Assembly (NCBI GenBank): GCA_016748015.1
Contig: JAAOMT010000148.1
Coordinates: 1 to 24,832, forward strand
Reading direction: 5' to 3'
From: Geosiphon pyriformis
Lineage: Eukaryota > Glomeromycota > Glomeromycetes > Archaeosporales > Geosiphonaceae
Length of the DNA: 24,832 nt
A program made the translations under genes and the position numbers. The notes under the pieces were generated by a model. It was not told the origin of the DNA. It did not search any database and saw only the letters and a list, made by a program, of their open reading frames with translations. Shown piece by piece: positions 1 to 8,558 of the stretch. Positions within the stretch are counted from its first letter, which is position 1. Every line of letters begins with the position of its first letter.

Positions 1-341
1 AATTGCCACCAGCTACCAACGAATTCAAAGTTGGAAATAAAGTTCTCTTACATAGAACTAAGGCTGAAAAACAATGGAGTGGAAAATTTGAACACAAATG
101 GGATGGACCATTTTATATACACGAAATACTAGGCAATGGATCATACAAGTTAAGACTTGATGACAAAATCCTAGCAAAAGTTGCACATGGAGACCGTTTG
201 AAACACTATCATTCCAGAACTAATCCTGAACCATTAATCCCACAAATTGGTACACATTCCCTTTTAATTAATCCTGAAGATATTCCACGAAATTTAGAAC
301 CAATAATTATAATAGAACAACAACCAAACTTGAACACTTAA
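1..341 (+). CDS. Ty3/gypsy integrase C-terminus (5'-partial)
   Basis: This is the last 112 or so codons of a retrotransposon Pol polyprotein; the rest lies left of the window. The segment FKVGNKVLLHRTK, then WSGKFEHKWDGPFYI and GNGSYKLR, is the typical small-barrel GPY/F-type domain after the integrase core, which helps integrase multimerise and contact target chromatin. The frame is open from the window edge to TAA at 339-341 with no internal stop, so this copy is much better preserved than the homologous stretch at 3830-4180. The first in-frame TTG is not a real start. The extra ORF at 475 follows on the same strand 133 bases later, as expected for one element. Family assignment is firm; activity is unknown. 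Confidence 0.85.
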   Translation, partial: LPPATNEFKVGNKVLLHRTKAEKQWSGKFEHKWDGPFYIHEILGNGSYKLRLDDKILAKVAHGDRLKHYHSRTNPEPLIPQIGTHSLLINPEDIPRNLEPIIIIEQQPNLNT

Positions 342-474
342 TTTAGCATATTATAACCCCTTTAATAATACAGAAAAAAAATAGTAAATAAATTCAAAAG
401 AAAACCCAAAACCAAAAACAAATAAAAACCCTATACCCAAAAATAATTTCTTTATTCTTTTAGTCATTTTTATC

Positions 475-1182
475 ATGAGTATCCCCCGAAATATTCAACA
501 AATATCCCAAAAATTATTGTTAGCCTTGAGAACACTTCCTGACTTATCCATAACAATTAATGGAAGTCAAATTAATTACATTCAAAAAGAAACCCCAGCC
601 CCAGCAGTCAACAATTCTCAGAATTATCACTCTTATAGAAGAAAAACTAGAAGTCAGTCTGGAAAACAATTACCAGAACTTTTAGAGCAAGCGTTAAAAG
701 AAAACCTCTTATTTGCCCCTATTGACATTTCACCAAATACCACAATCCAACAAAAACTTCTACTACTGCTTAATGAACAAAACAATGAACATACCCTTAT
801 TTATAGATACTTTCATATTGGAAAAACACTTTATGAACGAAAACTGGAACTTGAAGCAACAAACCTCACTCCTGAAGCTATACAAAAACAAATTCATAAT
901 GAATTCAAGACAGCAGCTGGACCAACAAACACTCATTACAAACTTAGAGCAGCTTTTAGACTCTATAATTTGTTCAACACTTGCGAAAATGTCCTACAAA
1001 ACCCAATACTTCAACAAATGAAGATTCAGTATATTGGAAAACTCACAGAACTGAAATTTCAACAATTTTCAGACCAGATCACTTCAATCAATTTTGACTA
1101 CTATCTTAATACCACAGATAGTGCTTGGACTTTGACGGAGCTCAGTCTTGAGGAGGAGATTATGTTACCAGTAGAATTTTAG
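475..1182 (+). CDS. Extra ORF downstream of gypsy pol (235 aa, function unknown)
   Basis: An intact 235-codon ORF starting ATG (MSIPRNIQQISQ) and ending TAG at 1180-1182. It is hydrophilic, rich in Gln, Leu and Thr, with a basic patch (YRRKTRSQSGKQ, about residues 54-65) and a probably helical C-terminal half. I see no signal peptide, membrane segment, CCHC knuckle, protease or RT motif, so it is neither an obvious envelope nor a gag. Its position directly after the integrase C-terminus, and a decayed homologue in the same relative place at 8640-9180, show it belongs to the retrotransposon family. It could be an accessory or late structural protein. The last codons overlap a purine-rich stretch (GAGGAGGAG, 1149-1157) that could be the polypurine tract; if so, the LTR might begin near TGTTACC at 1162. 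Confidence 0.75.
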   Translation: MSIPRNIQQISQKLLLALRTLPDLSITINGSQINYIQKETPAPAVNNSQNYHSYRRKTRSQSGKQLPELLEQALKENLLFAPIDISPNTTIQQKLLLLLNEQNNEHTLIYRYFHIGKTLYERKLELEATNLTPEAIQKQIHNEFKTAAGPTNTHYKLRAAFRLYNLFNTCENVLQNPILQQMKIQYIGKLTELKFQQFSDQITSINFDYYLNTTDSAWTLTELSLEEEIMLPVEF

Positions 1183-1370
1183 CTATTAATTAGCATGAAA
1201 TTTTCTTTATAATTCCTATCATTAATTAGCATATATTATTATCGTTTCGAATTTCACTTATTAGTTAATCAAATTAGCAATTATCATCATTTAATCAATA
1301 ACCCGATTTGGACCATAGAAATTGAGATGATCAATTTACACAATACCCTGAACCATATAACATAGCAAAA

Positions 1371-1463
1371 ATTCGCCGAAATTAATGGAAATTGGCCGAA
1401 ATAATTCATAGTTCAGCGAAATAACTTGTAGTTCGCCGAAATGTATCTTTAGTTCACCGAAAT
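1371..1463 (+). repeat. Five 20-bp direct repeats with core TTCGCCGAAAT
   Basis: The motif TTCGCCGAAAT or close variants (TTGGCCGAAAT, TTCAGCGAAAT, TTCACCGAAAT) occurs at about 1371, 1391, 1411, 1431 and 1452, an almost exact 20-bp period. The core is nearly palindromic (TTCG-C-CGAA). The array ends about 50 bp before a TATA box, the arrangement expected of U3 enhancer repeats bound by a host factor as dimers. The sequence is direct; the enhancer role is inferred. Confidence 0.8.
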
Positions 1464-1514
1464 TCTAGAAAAGAGAAAAAGTGCAAGTTCAAAGACTAGT
1501 ACTACAACAAGTTG

Positions 1515-1522
1515 TATAAAAG
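1515..1522 (+). promoter_or_regulatory. TATA box of the probable LTR promoter
   Basis: TATAAAAG sits 52 bp downstream of the 20-bp repeat array. No ORF starts close by, which fits an LTR promoter making the genomic transcript rather than a host gene promoter. Confidence 0.5.
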
Positions 1523-1740
1523 AAGAGCTTCTCTCTTCAAGAAAATGTATCTTCTGATATCTTACCATAGTATCTTACTTTAGGTATCTTAATTAGAACA
1601 AATCACTTTTTACATATCTCAAATAAAAATTAAATATTCGAAAACCAAATCCTTTGATTATTACACTTGAAATTCTCTCAACACAACTAACATTTTGAAA
1701 TTGATTAGCTACCAATTTCAGTAATCTGTTAGTGACTCCA

Positions 1741-2126
1741 GGCCTGGATAGAAAACGTTTCCTTGACAAAATTCTATTTCTTTACGTTTCTGTTATTTTT
1801 CCTCTTTCTTTTCTTATCATAATCATTTGAGTAGCCTACAGACAAGATTCCTGTAAAAGAATTGACTTTCACAGCAAAGTAACTACACATTTTTAGTGAG
1901 CTTCCAGACGAGCAATTCCTGGGAAAGAGTTGACGTTTACTACAACATAACTACATAAAGTAACTGGCACGGAATTGGCCATTCCACTTATAAGCCCAGC
2001 GGTTCAAATTATAGGAGATAATTTGAAGATAAATTCAGTTATCGAAGGTTCAACTACTTCCTCTAGTCGTGAATAAACAGCAAAACAACATCAACAACCT
2101 TCAAGAAAAGAGACCAAAAACCTCGG
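1741..2126 (+). other. Leader-like non-coding segment with a 65-bp direct duplication
   Basis: Between the probable LTR and the RNase H remnant there is no gag, protease or reverse transcriptase. A T/C-rich stretch (1770-1820) precedes an imperfect direct repeat: 1826-1889 and 1892-1956 share blocks such as CAGAC-AG, ATTCCTG, AAAGA-TTGAC and ATAACTACA. The segment then runs into the RNase H frame around 2100-2130. It looks like a retroelement 5' leader joined to distant pol sequence by an internal deletion. Confidence 0.4.
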
Positions 2127-2317
2127 GTAACAGTGTAAAGTTTTTGGTGATAACAAATCACCAAGCTTTGGTTTGGCTGCGCAACAAGAAAAGACTAAAA
2201 CATAAATGGATAGCCTGCTGGATACTCTATTTGGATGAATTTGACTATAATATTCAACACCATAAAGAAGCTAATCATCAAAACACTGACACTTTCTCCA
2301 GACTTACCACCAAGTGA
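2127..2317 (+). pseudogene. Ty3/gypsy RNase H C-terminal fragment
   Basis: The frame encodes the end of a Ty3-type RNase H. KFLVITNHQALVWLRN corresponds to the usual TDH-K-L-WL block with the catalytic Asp now Asn, WILYLDEFDYNIQHHKEA follows, and NTDTFSRL corresponds to the usual N-ADALSR. It ends at TGA 2315-2317. Everything N-terminal (protease, RT, most of RNase H) is missing. The nominal start at 2069 lies in leader-like sequence and is not a real gene start. Confidence 0.75.
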
Positions 2318-2382
2318 CAATACAACCTCTCAAACCAAACTAACCTAATTATTAGTAATTTTCTTATAACCAAACACAATAA

Positions 2383-3422
2383 TGGACTTGGACAACTACT
2401 CTGCCTTAATAGAATTTTTGGGTAAAGGACAATATCCACCGGAATACACTCAACAGCAAAAAAAACATTTGTGCAAACAATCAAATTTTTATTTGATTCA
2501 CCAGAACCAATTATACAAAAGAAATAGAAAAGATCCTAACTGCCCCAAAGAATCATAAGATTTGAAGAAAGAGAAATTGTGATTTACAATATGCACACTG
2601 ATCCATTAGCTGGACACTTTGGAAAAACAAAAACAATTCAGAAAACTCTAGCTCGCTATTATTGGCCTATCTTAGAAAAAAACATTGCTGAGTACATCAA
2701 AACCTGTAATACCTGCCAAAAAAAAGGAAAACCCAATTGCAAAGAAAACATTCATCCAATTTCTGTTGGCCAACTCTTTGACAGAATTGGTATAGATGTT
2801 GTTGGACCATTAACAGTAACTCCTAATGACAACAGATATATTATCACAGCCACTGACTATCTTACAAAGTGAGTAGAAGCAAGAGCCACCCCAGATCAAA
2901 CAGCAGTTTCCATTGCTAATTTCATTTATGAAGATATCATTTGTCACTATGGCTGCCCCAAAGAACTTTTATCTGATAAAAGAAGAGCTTTTCTTAGTAC
3001 ACTGGTTGAAGAACTTTGTAGAAAAATGGAAATATGTCACAAACTTTCCTTCCCTTATTACCCCCAAACAAATGGCCTAGTAGAACGTTTTAATAAAACA
3101 CTGTATAAAACCTTAGCCAAAACAAGTAAAGAAACAAACTTATGGGACAAAGTACTGCTTTCAGCTTTGTTTGCTTATAGGACTGTGAATTATGACATAA
3201 CAAGTTATAAACTCTTTTATCTGCTCTATGGACAAATGGCAACACTACCAATAGAAACTGATATTGAGACAATACTCTTTAAAGAAATTACAATAGGGAA
3301 TTACAAAGACATTTTGCAAAGAAGACTTGGTACTATTTTTGACTCATTAGTAGAGGCATAAATAATTGCCTTTGAAAAAATAAAACAGTTCCAAGAGAAG
3401 CTTAAGAAAAAGAAAACCTATA
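2383..3422 (+). pseudogene. Ty3/gypsy integrase, broken by frameshift and stop codons
   Basis: This is the integrase part of the same pol as the RNase H fragment. From ATG 2383 a linker (MDLDNYSALIEFLGKG) leads to a one-base frameshift near 2550. The HHCC zinc-binding region follows (MHTDPLAGHFG ... YIKTCNTCQ, 2591-2722). The DDE core has Asp in RIGIDVVGP (about 2785-2811), Asp in LLSDKRRAF (about 2968-2994) and Glu in NGLVERFNKTL (about 3071-3103), so all three catalytic residues remain. An in-frame TGA at 2870-2872 falls where KW-VEA is expected, and a further stop follows LVEA at 3359-3361. The linker AFEKIKQFQEKLKKKK (3369-3416) normally leads into the GPY/F domain, but here the sequence jumps at about 3422 into another, decayed integrase copy. 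Confidence 0.85.
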
Positions 3423-4289
3423 ACTTAATACAAAAAATTTGTAAACTGTTAAAAGACTCTTATTATTATCTTATCATTTCTAAACAAATAGATTAATGAA
3501 ACATTTTAACCAAATATTGTATAAATTATTAGCCAAAGTCTTAACTAAATTTGAACAGAAATAGAATATCTTTATTTTATTAATATTATTAGTATATAAA
3601 ACATAAAAACAAAATATTATAAAACACACACTCTTTAATTTAACCTATAAAAGAACAGTAATATTACCAATTAACTTCACAGTAAAAACATATTTAGTGC
3701 AGCCAATTAACAAAAAATACTTTTAAAAAATACTTTAATAAAGAGTCTATATTCTGTTTAATACTTTAAAAAAAAAAAAACAAATAGCAACTACTTATAT
3801 TAAATACTTTTAAGCTTAACAATAAAAATGACATGACAACAAATTGCTGTCAATTACTAATAAATTCAAAATTGAAAACAAAGTTTTTTTATACAGAACT
3901 AAGACTAAAAAACAATGAAATAGAAAATTCAAGCATAAATAAAATAGATTATTTTATATTTACAAAATTTTAAATAATAAATTATATAAGTTAAGACTTA
4001 ATAACTAAGTTCCAGCTAAAGTTATACATGAAAATTGATTGAAGTACTATTATTTTAGAACCAATTTTGAACCATTAATTTCACAAATTGGTACATATTT
4101 CTTTTTAATTAATTTTGAAGATATTTTCTAATATTTAGAATCAATAATTATAATAAAACAATAACTAAACCTAAATATTTAATTTACTATTATTATAATA
4201 TTTTTTTAATAATACACAAATATAAAAACAAAAATAGTAAATAATTACAAAAAAAATATCTCTTTAAAACCAAAAAAATATAAAAACTC
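3423..4289 (+). pseudogene. Heavily decayed third gypsy copy: integrase end, linker and GPY/F domain
   Basis: No long ORF survives, but the DNA aligns by eye to better copies in the window. 3455-3700 matches the integrase stretch at 3050-3290 (AAACAAAT, then GTATAAA, TTAGCCAAA). 3800-3835 matches the linker around AGCTTAA at 3400. 3830-4200 matches the GPY/F-coding stretch at 1-350 and keeps blocks such as TTAAGACTTAAT and ACAAATTGGTACA. Most differences are C-to-T or G-to-A relative to the better copy. The copy is interrupted at 4290 by the pogo-type element and resumes at 8559. Confidence 0.7.
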
Positions 4290-4291
4290 TA
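4290..4291. other. TA target-site duplication (left)
   Basis: TA immediately before the left terminal repeat, matching TA at 8557-8558. The homologous uninterrupted site in the good gypsy copy reads CTATACCC at 431-438, so the TA is the duplicated target. Confidence 0.8.
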
Positions 4292-4311
4292 CAGTGAACT
4301 CTCTTTATAAT
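4292..4311 (+). repeat. Left terminal inverted repeat
   Basis: CAGTGAACTCTCTTTATAAT, the inward-reading left end; it matches the right end at 18 of 20 positions, both mismatches being transitions. The CAGT start next to TA is typical of pogo/Tigger termini. Confidence 0.9.
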
Positions 4312-4351
4312 CACACCTTTTGGTCAGCATATTTTTGGTAACTATAGAGAG
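4299..4351 (+). repeat. Left subterminal motifs ACTATARAGAG
   Basis: The inner part of the TIR (4299-4311, reverse orientation, CTCTCTTTATAAT) and ACTATAGAGAG at 4341-4351 are copies of a motif that recurs at the right end. They are likely transposase binding sites; this role is inferred. Confidence 0.5.
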
Positions 4352-4432
4352 ATAGAACTATAAAAAATGATTAATATCTTATCATATAATCTATATATCA
4401 CATGTATAATATAATAACTAATTATATATATT

Positions 4433-5988
4433 TTATTTAAAAAAGCTATCTATTTGCAATTGTTTTTTTTTTTCTTGAACTTTGAGAACAGTATTACAAA
4501 TTAATGTTCTTAAAGTTTTAAAAAAGTTTGAACTAACTTTTTTACTATACTGCTCTTTACAATAGTGCAATGTATTTTTAAGTGCAGTTTTACCTTGATG
4601 TGTAGATAGCAAAGACAAAAGTTCATCTTCATCTTCACTTTCTAAATTTTTATTTGCATTAGAATTTTCACTATACTTGTTGTTAATAAGATTTACAATT
4701 TCATTTTCTGAGAAATAAGTGAATAATGGTTCAAACTTGTCAATATTAATGAAGTCTATTGCCAATAGCTTGTCAATATCAACATGCTCAATAAGAACTT
4801 GTACTTCTTATAAGAATTCTTGTTTAATATTTAATAGATGGGCTGGCATTTGACTATTATTCAGAATTCCCATATGACACCAACAGTTTTGGATTGTAGT
4901 TGTTATTACTGCTGACCATGCATCAATTAGAAAGTCAACCATATCCTTTAATGTTACTGTTAATATTGAAATCTTGTCATCATACTAATTAATAAGATAA
5001 AAAAGAAACAACTTTCAATATTGTGCCTTAAAAGATACAATAATTCTTGTATCTAATAATTGCAAATGGGATATTGTATTGGATAGTAGATATCTAATTA
5101 TAATATTAGATAATATAGAAGATTTTCTACTATGAAGACCAGCATTATCAAGCAATAGCAAAATCTTTTTTTTCTTGTGATGCATTTTTTATTTAATAAA
5201 TTAAGCCATTTACTAAAAATATTGGTTTACATTCATGCTTTTGTATTGTAATAATATGTGATTAGAAGTGCATTCATATTAATATTGTAAAAACATTGTG
5301 GCTTTGCAGCTTTGCCAATAATTAAAGACTGCAACTTGATGCCTGTTGCATTACAAGCAAGAAGTATGATAATTTGACTCTTATTATGCTTGGTGCTAAA
5401 AGTAGATCTTGTTGCCAAAGTTGTATTTGGTGGTATTCTAAAAAATATTGCTGTCTTATCAGCATTGTAAACATCATTTAGATCATATTTGCTGATAATC
5501 TCATGCAGTTTCTTTTATTCCTTTGGTGAAATTTCCAAGGGGGCACTGTTTGCTTCATTATGCATCTTAATATAGTGCAAATTATGACGTTTCTTGAACT
5601 TTTCTAATCAACCATTTGATGCTTTAAAGTTATTTTCTTCTGGAAACTTTTTAGCAAACTTAAGGGCTTTTGTTTGTAAAATTTTTCTAGTAAGAATGCA
5701 GTTAGTAGCTAGTGCTCCAAGCATCTATTCTCCTAGTGCATCATTTATCTTTGGAAACATCTCTTTCCTGTCTTTTGTCAATTGACCAGAGTTGCCAAAT
5801 ACATTTTTTTCAATTTATTGGTCTGATTTTGCAAGTAACTTTGTTACAGTAGAGCAGTCAACTTTTAGATTAAATATTTTGATAAGTCTATTTGCTGAGT
5901 AGTTAAGATGCTTTAGTTTGTACTGACAGAGAGCTTTTCTAGTCTCCAAGGAGATTGCTGCTTGCTTTTGGTTTGCATTTTTTAGCAT
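4433..5988 (-). pseudogene. pogo/Tigger-like DDE transposase (CENP-B/jerky family), inactivated
   Basis: Read from ATG at 5988-5986 (MLKNANQKQAAISLETRKA). An N-terminal helix-turn-helix (SANRLIKIFNLKVDCSTVTKLL) is followed by a CENP-B-type HTH region ending ASNGWLEKFKKRHNL (about 5560-5605). The DDE_1 core has Asp in VYNADKTAIFFRIPPN (about 5430-5478), then LLACNATG and LIIGKAAKPQCF. After a one-base shift in an A-run near 5168-5175 comes LLLLDNAGLH (second Asp, 5128-5157), then HLQLLDTRIIVSFKAQY (third Asp, about 5075). The tail NCWCHMGIL and C-terminal KKKQLQIDSFFK are typical Tigger features. In-frame stops lie after KSDQ, DALGE, ISPKE, NTKA (two), FKAQY and KQEFL, each explicable by one C-to-T or G-to-A change. 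The longest open piece is 4433-4765. Family certain, gene dead. Confidence 0.9.
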
Positions 5989-6499
5989 GTTAATAAGAAC
6001 ACACTTTTTATTGTATTTTGCTTTTATAATGTATTAATGTATCTGTTATGTCTCAAACATCATTTTGCTTTATATTTAATCGGACATGTAAGATGTCTTA
6101 TATCATATAAAGTGCCTCAGATTATAAAAAGCAGCCAAATTATAAAAATGAAGATTTTAATCTAACTGTAGGATTCTAAGTGCAAATGACAGATTTTCAG
6201 TAAAAAAAAACCTAATTTCGATAATGCATCTGCAATACTTTTTGTCTCTTACCTCTAACTGATAATTAATAATGAAGGCTGTTAATTTAATCCTCTGTAT
6301 ACTTGCATAATTGCATAGAAGATAGCACAATGTTATGTTGTCAAGCCTCCCAAACACAGCAATGCCTATATCAATTAGAATATTGATATAAAATACTTTG
6401 TACAATGTCAGGAATATCAGAGTGAAAGTCAATTGCAGTTTTTTAAAAAATGTTCTAATCATTATAAGTCATGGAATTTAATATGTAATATATATAAGC
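5989..6499. other. Interval between divergent frames in the pogo element; 101-codon minus ORF inside
   Basis: This separates the transposase start (5988, leftward) from the start of a rightward coding-like frame (6500). A TATATATAAG stretch at 6489-6498 abuts the rightward ATG. It also contains an uninterrupted minus-strand frame, 6462 to 6157 (about 101 codons), in the same phase as the transposase but separated by stops. It has no motif I recognise (IGIAVFGRLDNITLCYLL is its most protein-like part). It could be 5' untranslated sequence, a lost exon or chance. Confidence 0.3.
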
Positions 6500-7404
6500 A
6501 TGCAATGGCTTCCAAATTAATGTGGTTATATGTTGTTTCTAAGAAAAATCCCATCTGTTGAAGATTACTTAGAATGGGCCCAAAATAAAACAGATCCTAT
6601 GTTCAGGTTAAAGTATAAATAAGTCTTTTTTTATTTACAAGCAATTATTAACTTTTACACTGGAGTTCGTTTCAATAGGTCTTCATTAAGACTTATGGCT
6701 AGATAAATGTTTGCACCAATTTGGTTTTTTCGGTGCTATTTTATTTACCAATTAATTAAAATTGCTGATAAAGAACATAACTACAATTGAAGCCTAAAGT
6801 TTGCAAGCTGATTCAAGAAAGAATTGTAATTTTTCAATCTAAACTTTTAAATCAACATTAAAGCCATGATGCAATACTTGAAAAAATTAACAAAATGCTC
6901 AAATCGTTAATTTTTTCTACACCTTTACAATAACATTGAAAAATTGCAGTGCATAACTGTATCAAATTTGAAAAATTGCATACTTATTTCTTTAATATTA
7001 TCAGATATTCTAAAAGTGAAATATACAGGTCTCATACATGTCCCAATTTTATTACTGAATCAAATCGATTTTGAGTTCAGATAAAAAAAACACAGTTTGT
7101 AAATCCAAATGTTTTTAATCATGTTTTTTGTAATATTGGCCATAAATAGATATTAAGTAAAAAAATAAAAAAATTTAGTAAAATTGCACGAATGAAAAGA
7201 ATAGACTTTTTTAAAACAAAACAAATTAAGAAAACATTGTTAGGTACTTGGAAACCAATTCTAGTAACAAATGAAGAAGCAGATCATCAAAAAAATATAA
7301 ATCTGTTAATAAAATCACAACTATTATTTATTATTAATTCTCTAATACCTCTTTTAAGTGATCATGTTTTCAAAGCTTATCAAGTTAATTGTGTAACAGC
7401 CTAA
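6500..7404 (+). pseudogene. Unidentified coding-like frame carried by the pogo element
   Basis: From ATG 6500 (MQWLPN-CGYMLFLRKIP) one frame runs to about 6780, including VEDYLEWAQNKTDPMFRLKY and RFNRSSLRLMAR. It shifts by one base near 6775-6785 and continues (KVCKLIQERIVIFQSKLLNQH, HDAILEKINKML) to TAA at 7402-7404. The last 70 codons (7192-7404, from MKRIDFFKTKQIKKTLLG) are uninterrupted. Every in-frame stop can come from a Gln or Arg codon by one C-to-T change, and stops are rarer than in the other frames, which argues for former coding. The product would be basic and mostly helical. I do not recognise the family. It may be a captured host gene, a second element-encoded protein or a nested older element. 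Confidence 0.4.
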
Positions 7405-7439
7405 TAAATATTTTTTAAGAAGTTAGAAATATATTGTAT

Positions 7440-8343
7440 TGTGTACAGTTTTGTTTACATTGGGTTGGATGTATTATCATTTATAATTGACATTTTTAAA
7501 ACATAATATGTTGAATTTAGATGCAAATCTCCATTCTGCATGATTATGTTTGGATTATGAAAAGCATTTAACATGGATTTATTTGCCCCAAAAAAGTTGA
7601 TTTTTAATATATCTTTAAAATTATCAATCAAACTTTTACTCGCTAATACTAAATATTGGTTAAATAATGAATATGATTGCTAGTATAGAGCCCTTTTTTA
7701 ATTACAAATGCCAAAGTTGGTGTGAAAATGTATTTATTGGGTATATATCAGAATTTTTATGCTCTGAGTTTTATTATTAGTCATATTTCTCTTTCTAAGA
7801 AAAGGTAAATTCAAACTTCATTTCCAATTGATTTGCTTGAACAATGTCTTATTAACAAACTTATTTCCGAAAGATCCTATTGGACCATTATTCTTGCTTG
7901 TAGATCTGTTAATTCTTTTTCCCAATATAGAAAAAAAGTAATCTTATTAGCCAAAATTTGATCCAGAGTAACTTCATCAATACCTACAGCAACAGCCTTC
8001 AAAGCATTACTAGTCTCTAAAGCACTACTAGTCTCCAAAGCACCAAGAGCAGCAGTATTGTACCATATATCAACTATTATTAAAACTCTTATAATATTCA
8101 CAAATAACAAGTCAAATATAATAGTTCTGTCATTGTCTTCTAATGATAATGACAGCTTATAAAGAAGAAGAGTAATTGAATGTTATAATATTTCAGAAAT
8201 TTTGTTTAGTGTTCTATAATTGTTTTCAGAAACTTTTTTAATTTTTTTTACTATCATAAAAAGAATGATTTCCATTGACAAATCAGAAAATCTCCCTGAC
8301 TGTACATGTTCAATTAAATATGAGATGACATCTAATGTTCATA
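7440..8343 (-). pseudogene. Second unidentified coding-like frame in the pogo element
   Basis: On the minus strand one phase runs from about 8343 to TGA 7811-7813, about 175 codons with only two stops (one near 8185; one at 7874-7876 after IMVQ). It includes IEHVQSGRFSDLSMEIILF, ALETSSALETSNALKA (a short internal repeat) and DEVTLDQILANKITFFLYW. The piece 7877-8110 is fully open. Downstream, a shifted phase remains protein-like to about 7440 (SKSLIDNFKDILKINFFGA). It faces the 6500-7404 frame tail to tail and ends inside the right subterminal region. I cannot name the family. The opposite strand has many more stops, so the minus strand is preferred. Confidence 0.4.
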
Positions 8344-8368
8344 TCTAATATTATATGATTATAGTGTA

Positions 8369-8547
8369 ACTATAGAGAGTAGAAATTACTTATATTCTGC
8401 TATCATATTTGTGGAAATAGGGACTATAAAGAGATATATATAGTAAAAATGACTATAAAGAGATAATATTATATATAAATGGTTTTGGTTTTTAAAAAAA
8501 TGTGATTATAAGAACATAGTAACTATAACCAGAAAAACTATAAAGAA
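8369..8547 (+). repeat. Right subterminal motifs ACTATARAGAG (four copies)
   Basis: Copies at 8369-8379 (ACTATAGAGAG), 8423-8433 and 8452-8462 (both ACTATAAAGAG), and 8537-8547 (ACTATAAAGAA, part of the TIR). With the left-end copies these form a subterminal array, a pattern often used for cooperative transposase binding. Confidence 0.6.
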
Positions 8548-8556
8548 AGTTCACTG
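8537..8556 (-). repeat. Right terminal inverted repeat
   Basis: The reverse complement reads CAGTGAACTTTCTTTATAGT and pairs with 4292-4311. Confidence 0.9.
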
Positions 8557-8558
8557 TA
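8557..8558. other. TA target-site duplication (right)
   Basis: TA directly after the right TIR. The following TATCCAAAATATTTCTTTATT continues the gypsy sequence that reads TACCCAAAAATAATTTCTTTATT at 434-456 in the intact copy. Confidence 0.8.

Larger units (their letters stand above)
1162..1740 (+). mobile_element. Probable gypsy LTR (boundaries approximate)
   Basis: This non-coding stretch follows the extra ORF and precedes leader-like sequence. It has the parts expected of an LTR: a repeat array (1371-1463) upstream of a TATA box (1515-1522), followed by a T/A-rich R-U5-like region. Possible ends are TGTTACC at 1162 (after a purine-rich tract) and either CTAACA near 1692 or the segment near 1740. 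No second LTR copy is in the window and I cannot recognise a primer binding site, so neither boundary is fixed. It has gypsy 3' coding sequence on the left and leader plus pol remnants on the right, so it may be a shared LTR between two tandem elements. Confidence 0.5.
4292..8556 (-). mobile_element. pogo/Tigger-type (Tc1-mariner superfamily) DNA transposon, 4265 bp
   Basis: The ends are CAGTGAACTCTCTTTATAAT (4292-4311) and, on the other strand, CAGTGAACTTTCTTTATAGT (8556-8537), 18 of 20 identical, flanked by TA on both sides. The flanking gypsy sequence joins perfectly when the element is removed, using the intact homologue near 432. Inside lie a minus-strand CENP-B-like DDE transposase (4433-5988), a plus-strand coding-like frame (6500-7404) and a minus-strand coding-like frame (about 7440-8343). 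Single-gene pogo elements are usually nearer 2-3 kb, so roughly 2.3 kb is extra. The transposase is dead, so the element could move only in trans, if at all. Confidence 0.9.

Noticed and set aside
713-1021. 102-codon plus-strand ORF
   Set aside because: Out-of-frame shadow inside the intact 475-1182 ORF.
475-1182. Envelope gene, making the element an errantivirus-like retrovirus
   Set aside because: No signal peptide, transmembrane segment, cleavage site or fusion-peptide-like stretch is visible in the 235 residues.
1972-2012. tRNA-like or SINE promoter boxes (TGGCACGGAATTGG and GGTTCAAATT)
   Set aside because: The boxes are too close together for a tRNA, no cloverleaf stems pair, and the segment sits in a retroelement leader.
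2278-3272. Minus-strand ORFs at 2278-2484 and 3090-3272
   Set aside because: Antisense to clear integrase coding sequence; no motif.
5594-5785. Plus-strand 63-codon ORF
   Set aside because: Antisense to the HTH region of the pogo-type transposase.
7405-8250. Continuation of the 6500-7404 plus-strand frame as a Gln-rich protein
   Set aside because: Stops are far more frequent than on the minus strand, where 8343-7811 has only two. The Gln-rich reading is best explained as antisense of Leu and Ala codons.
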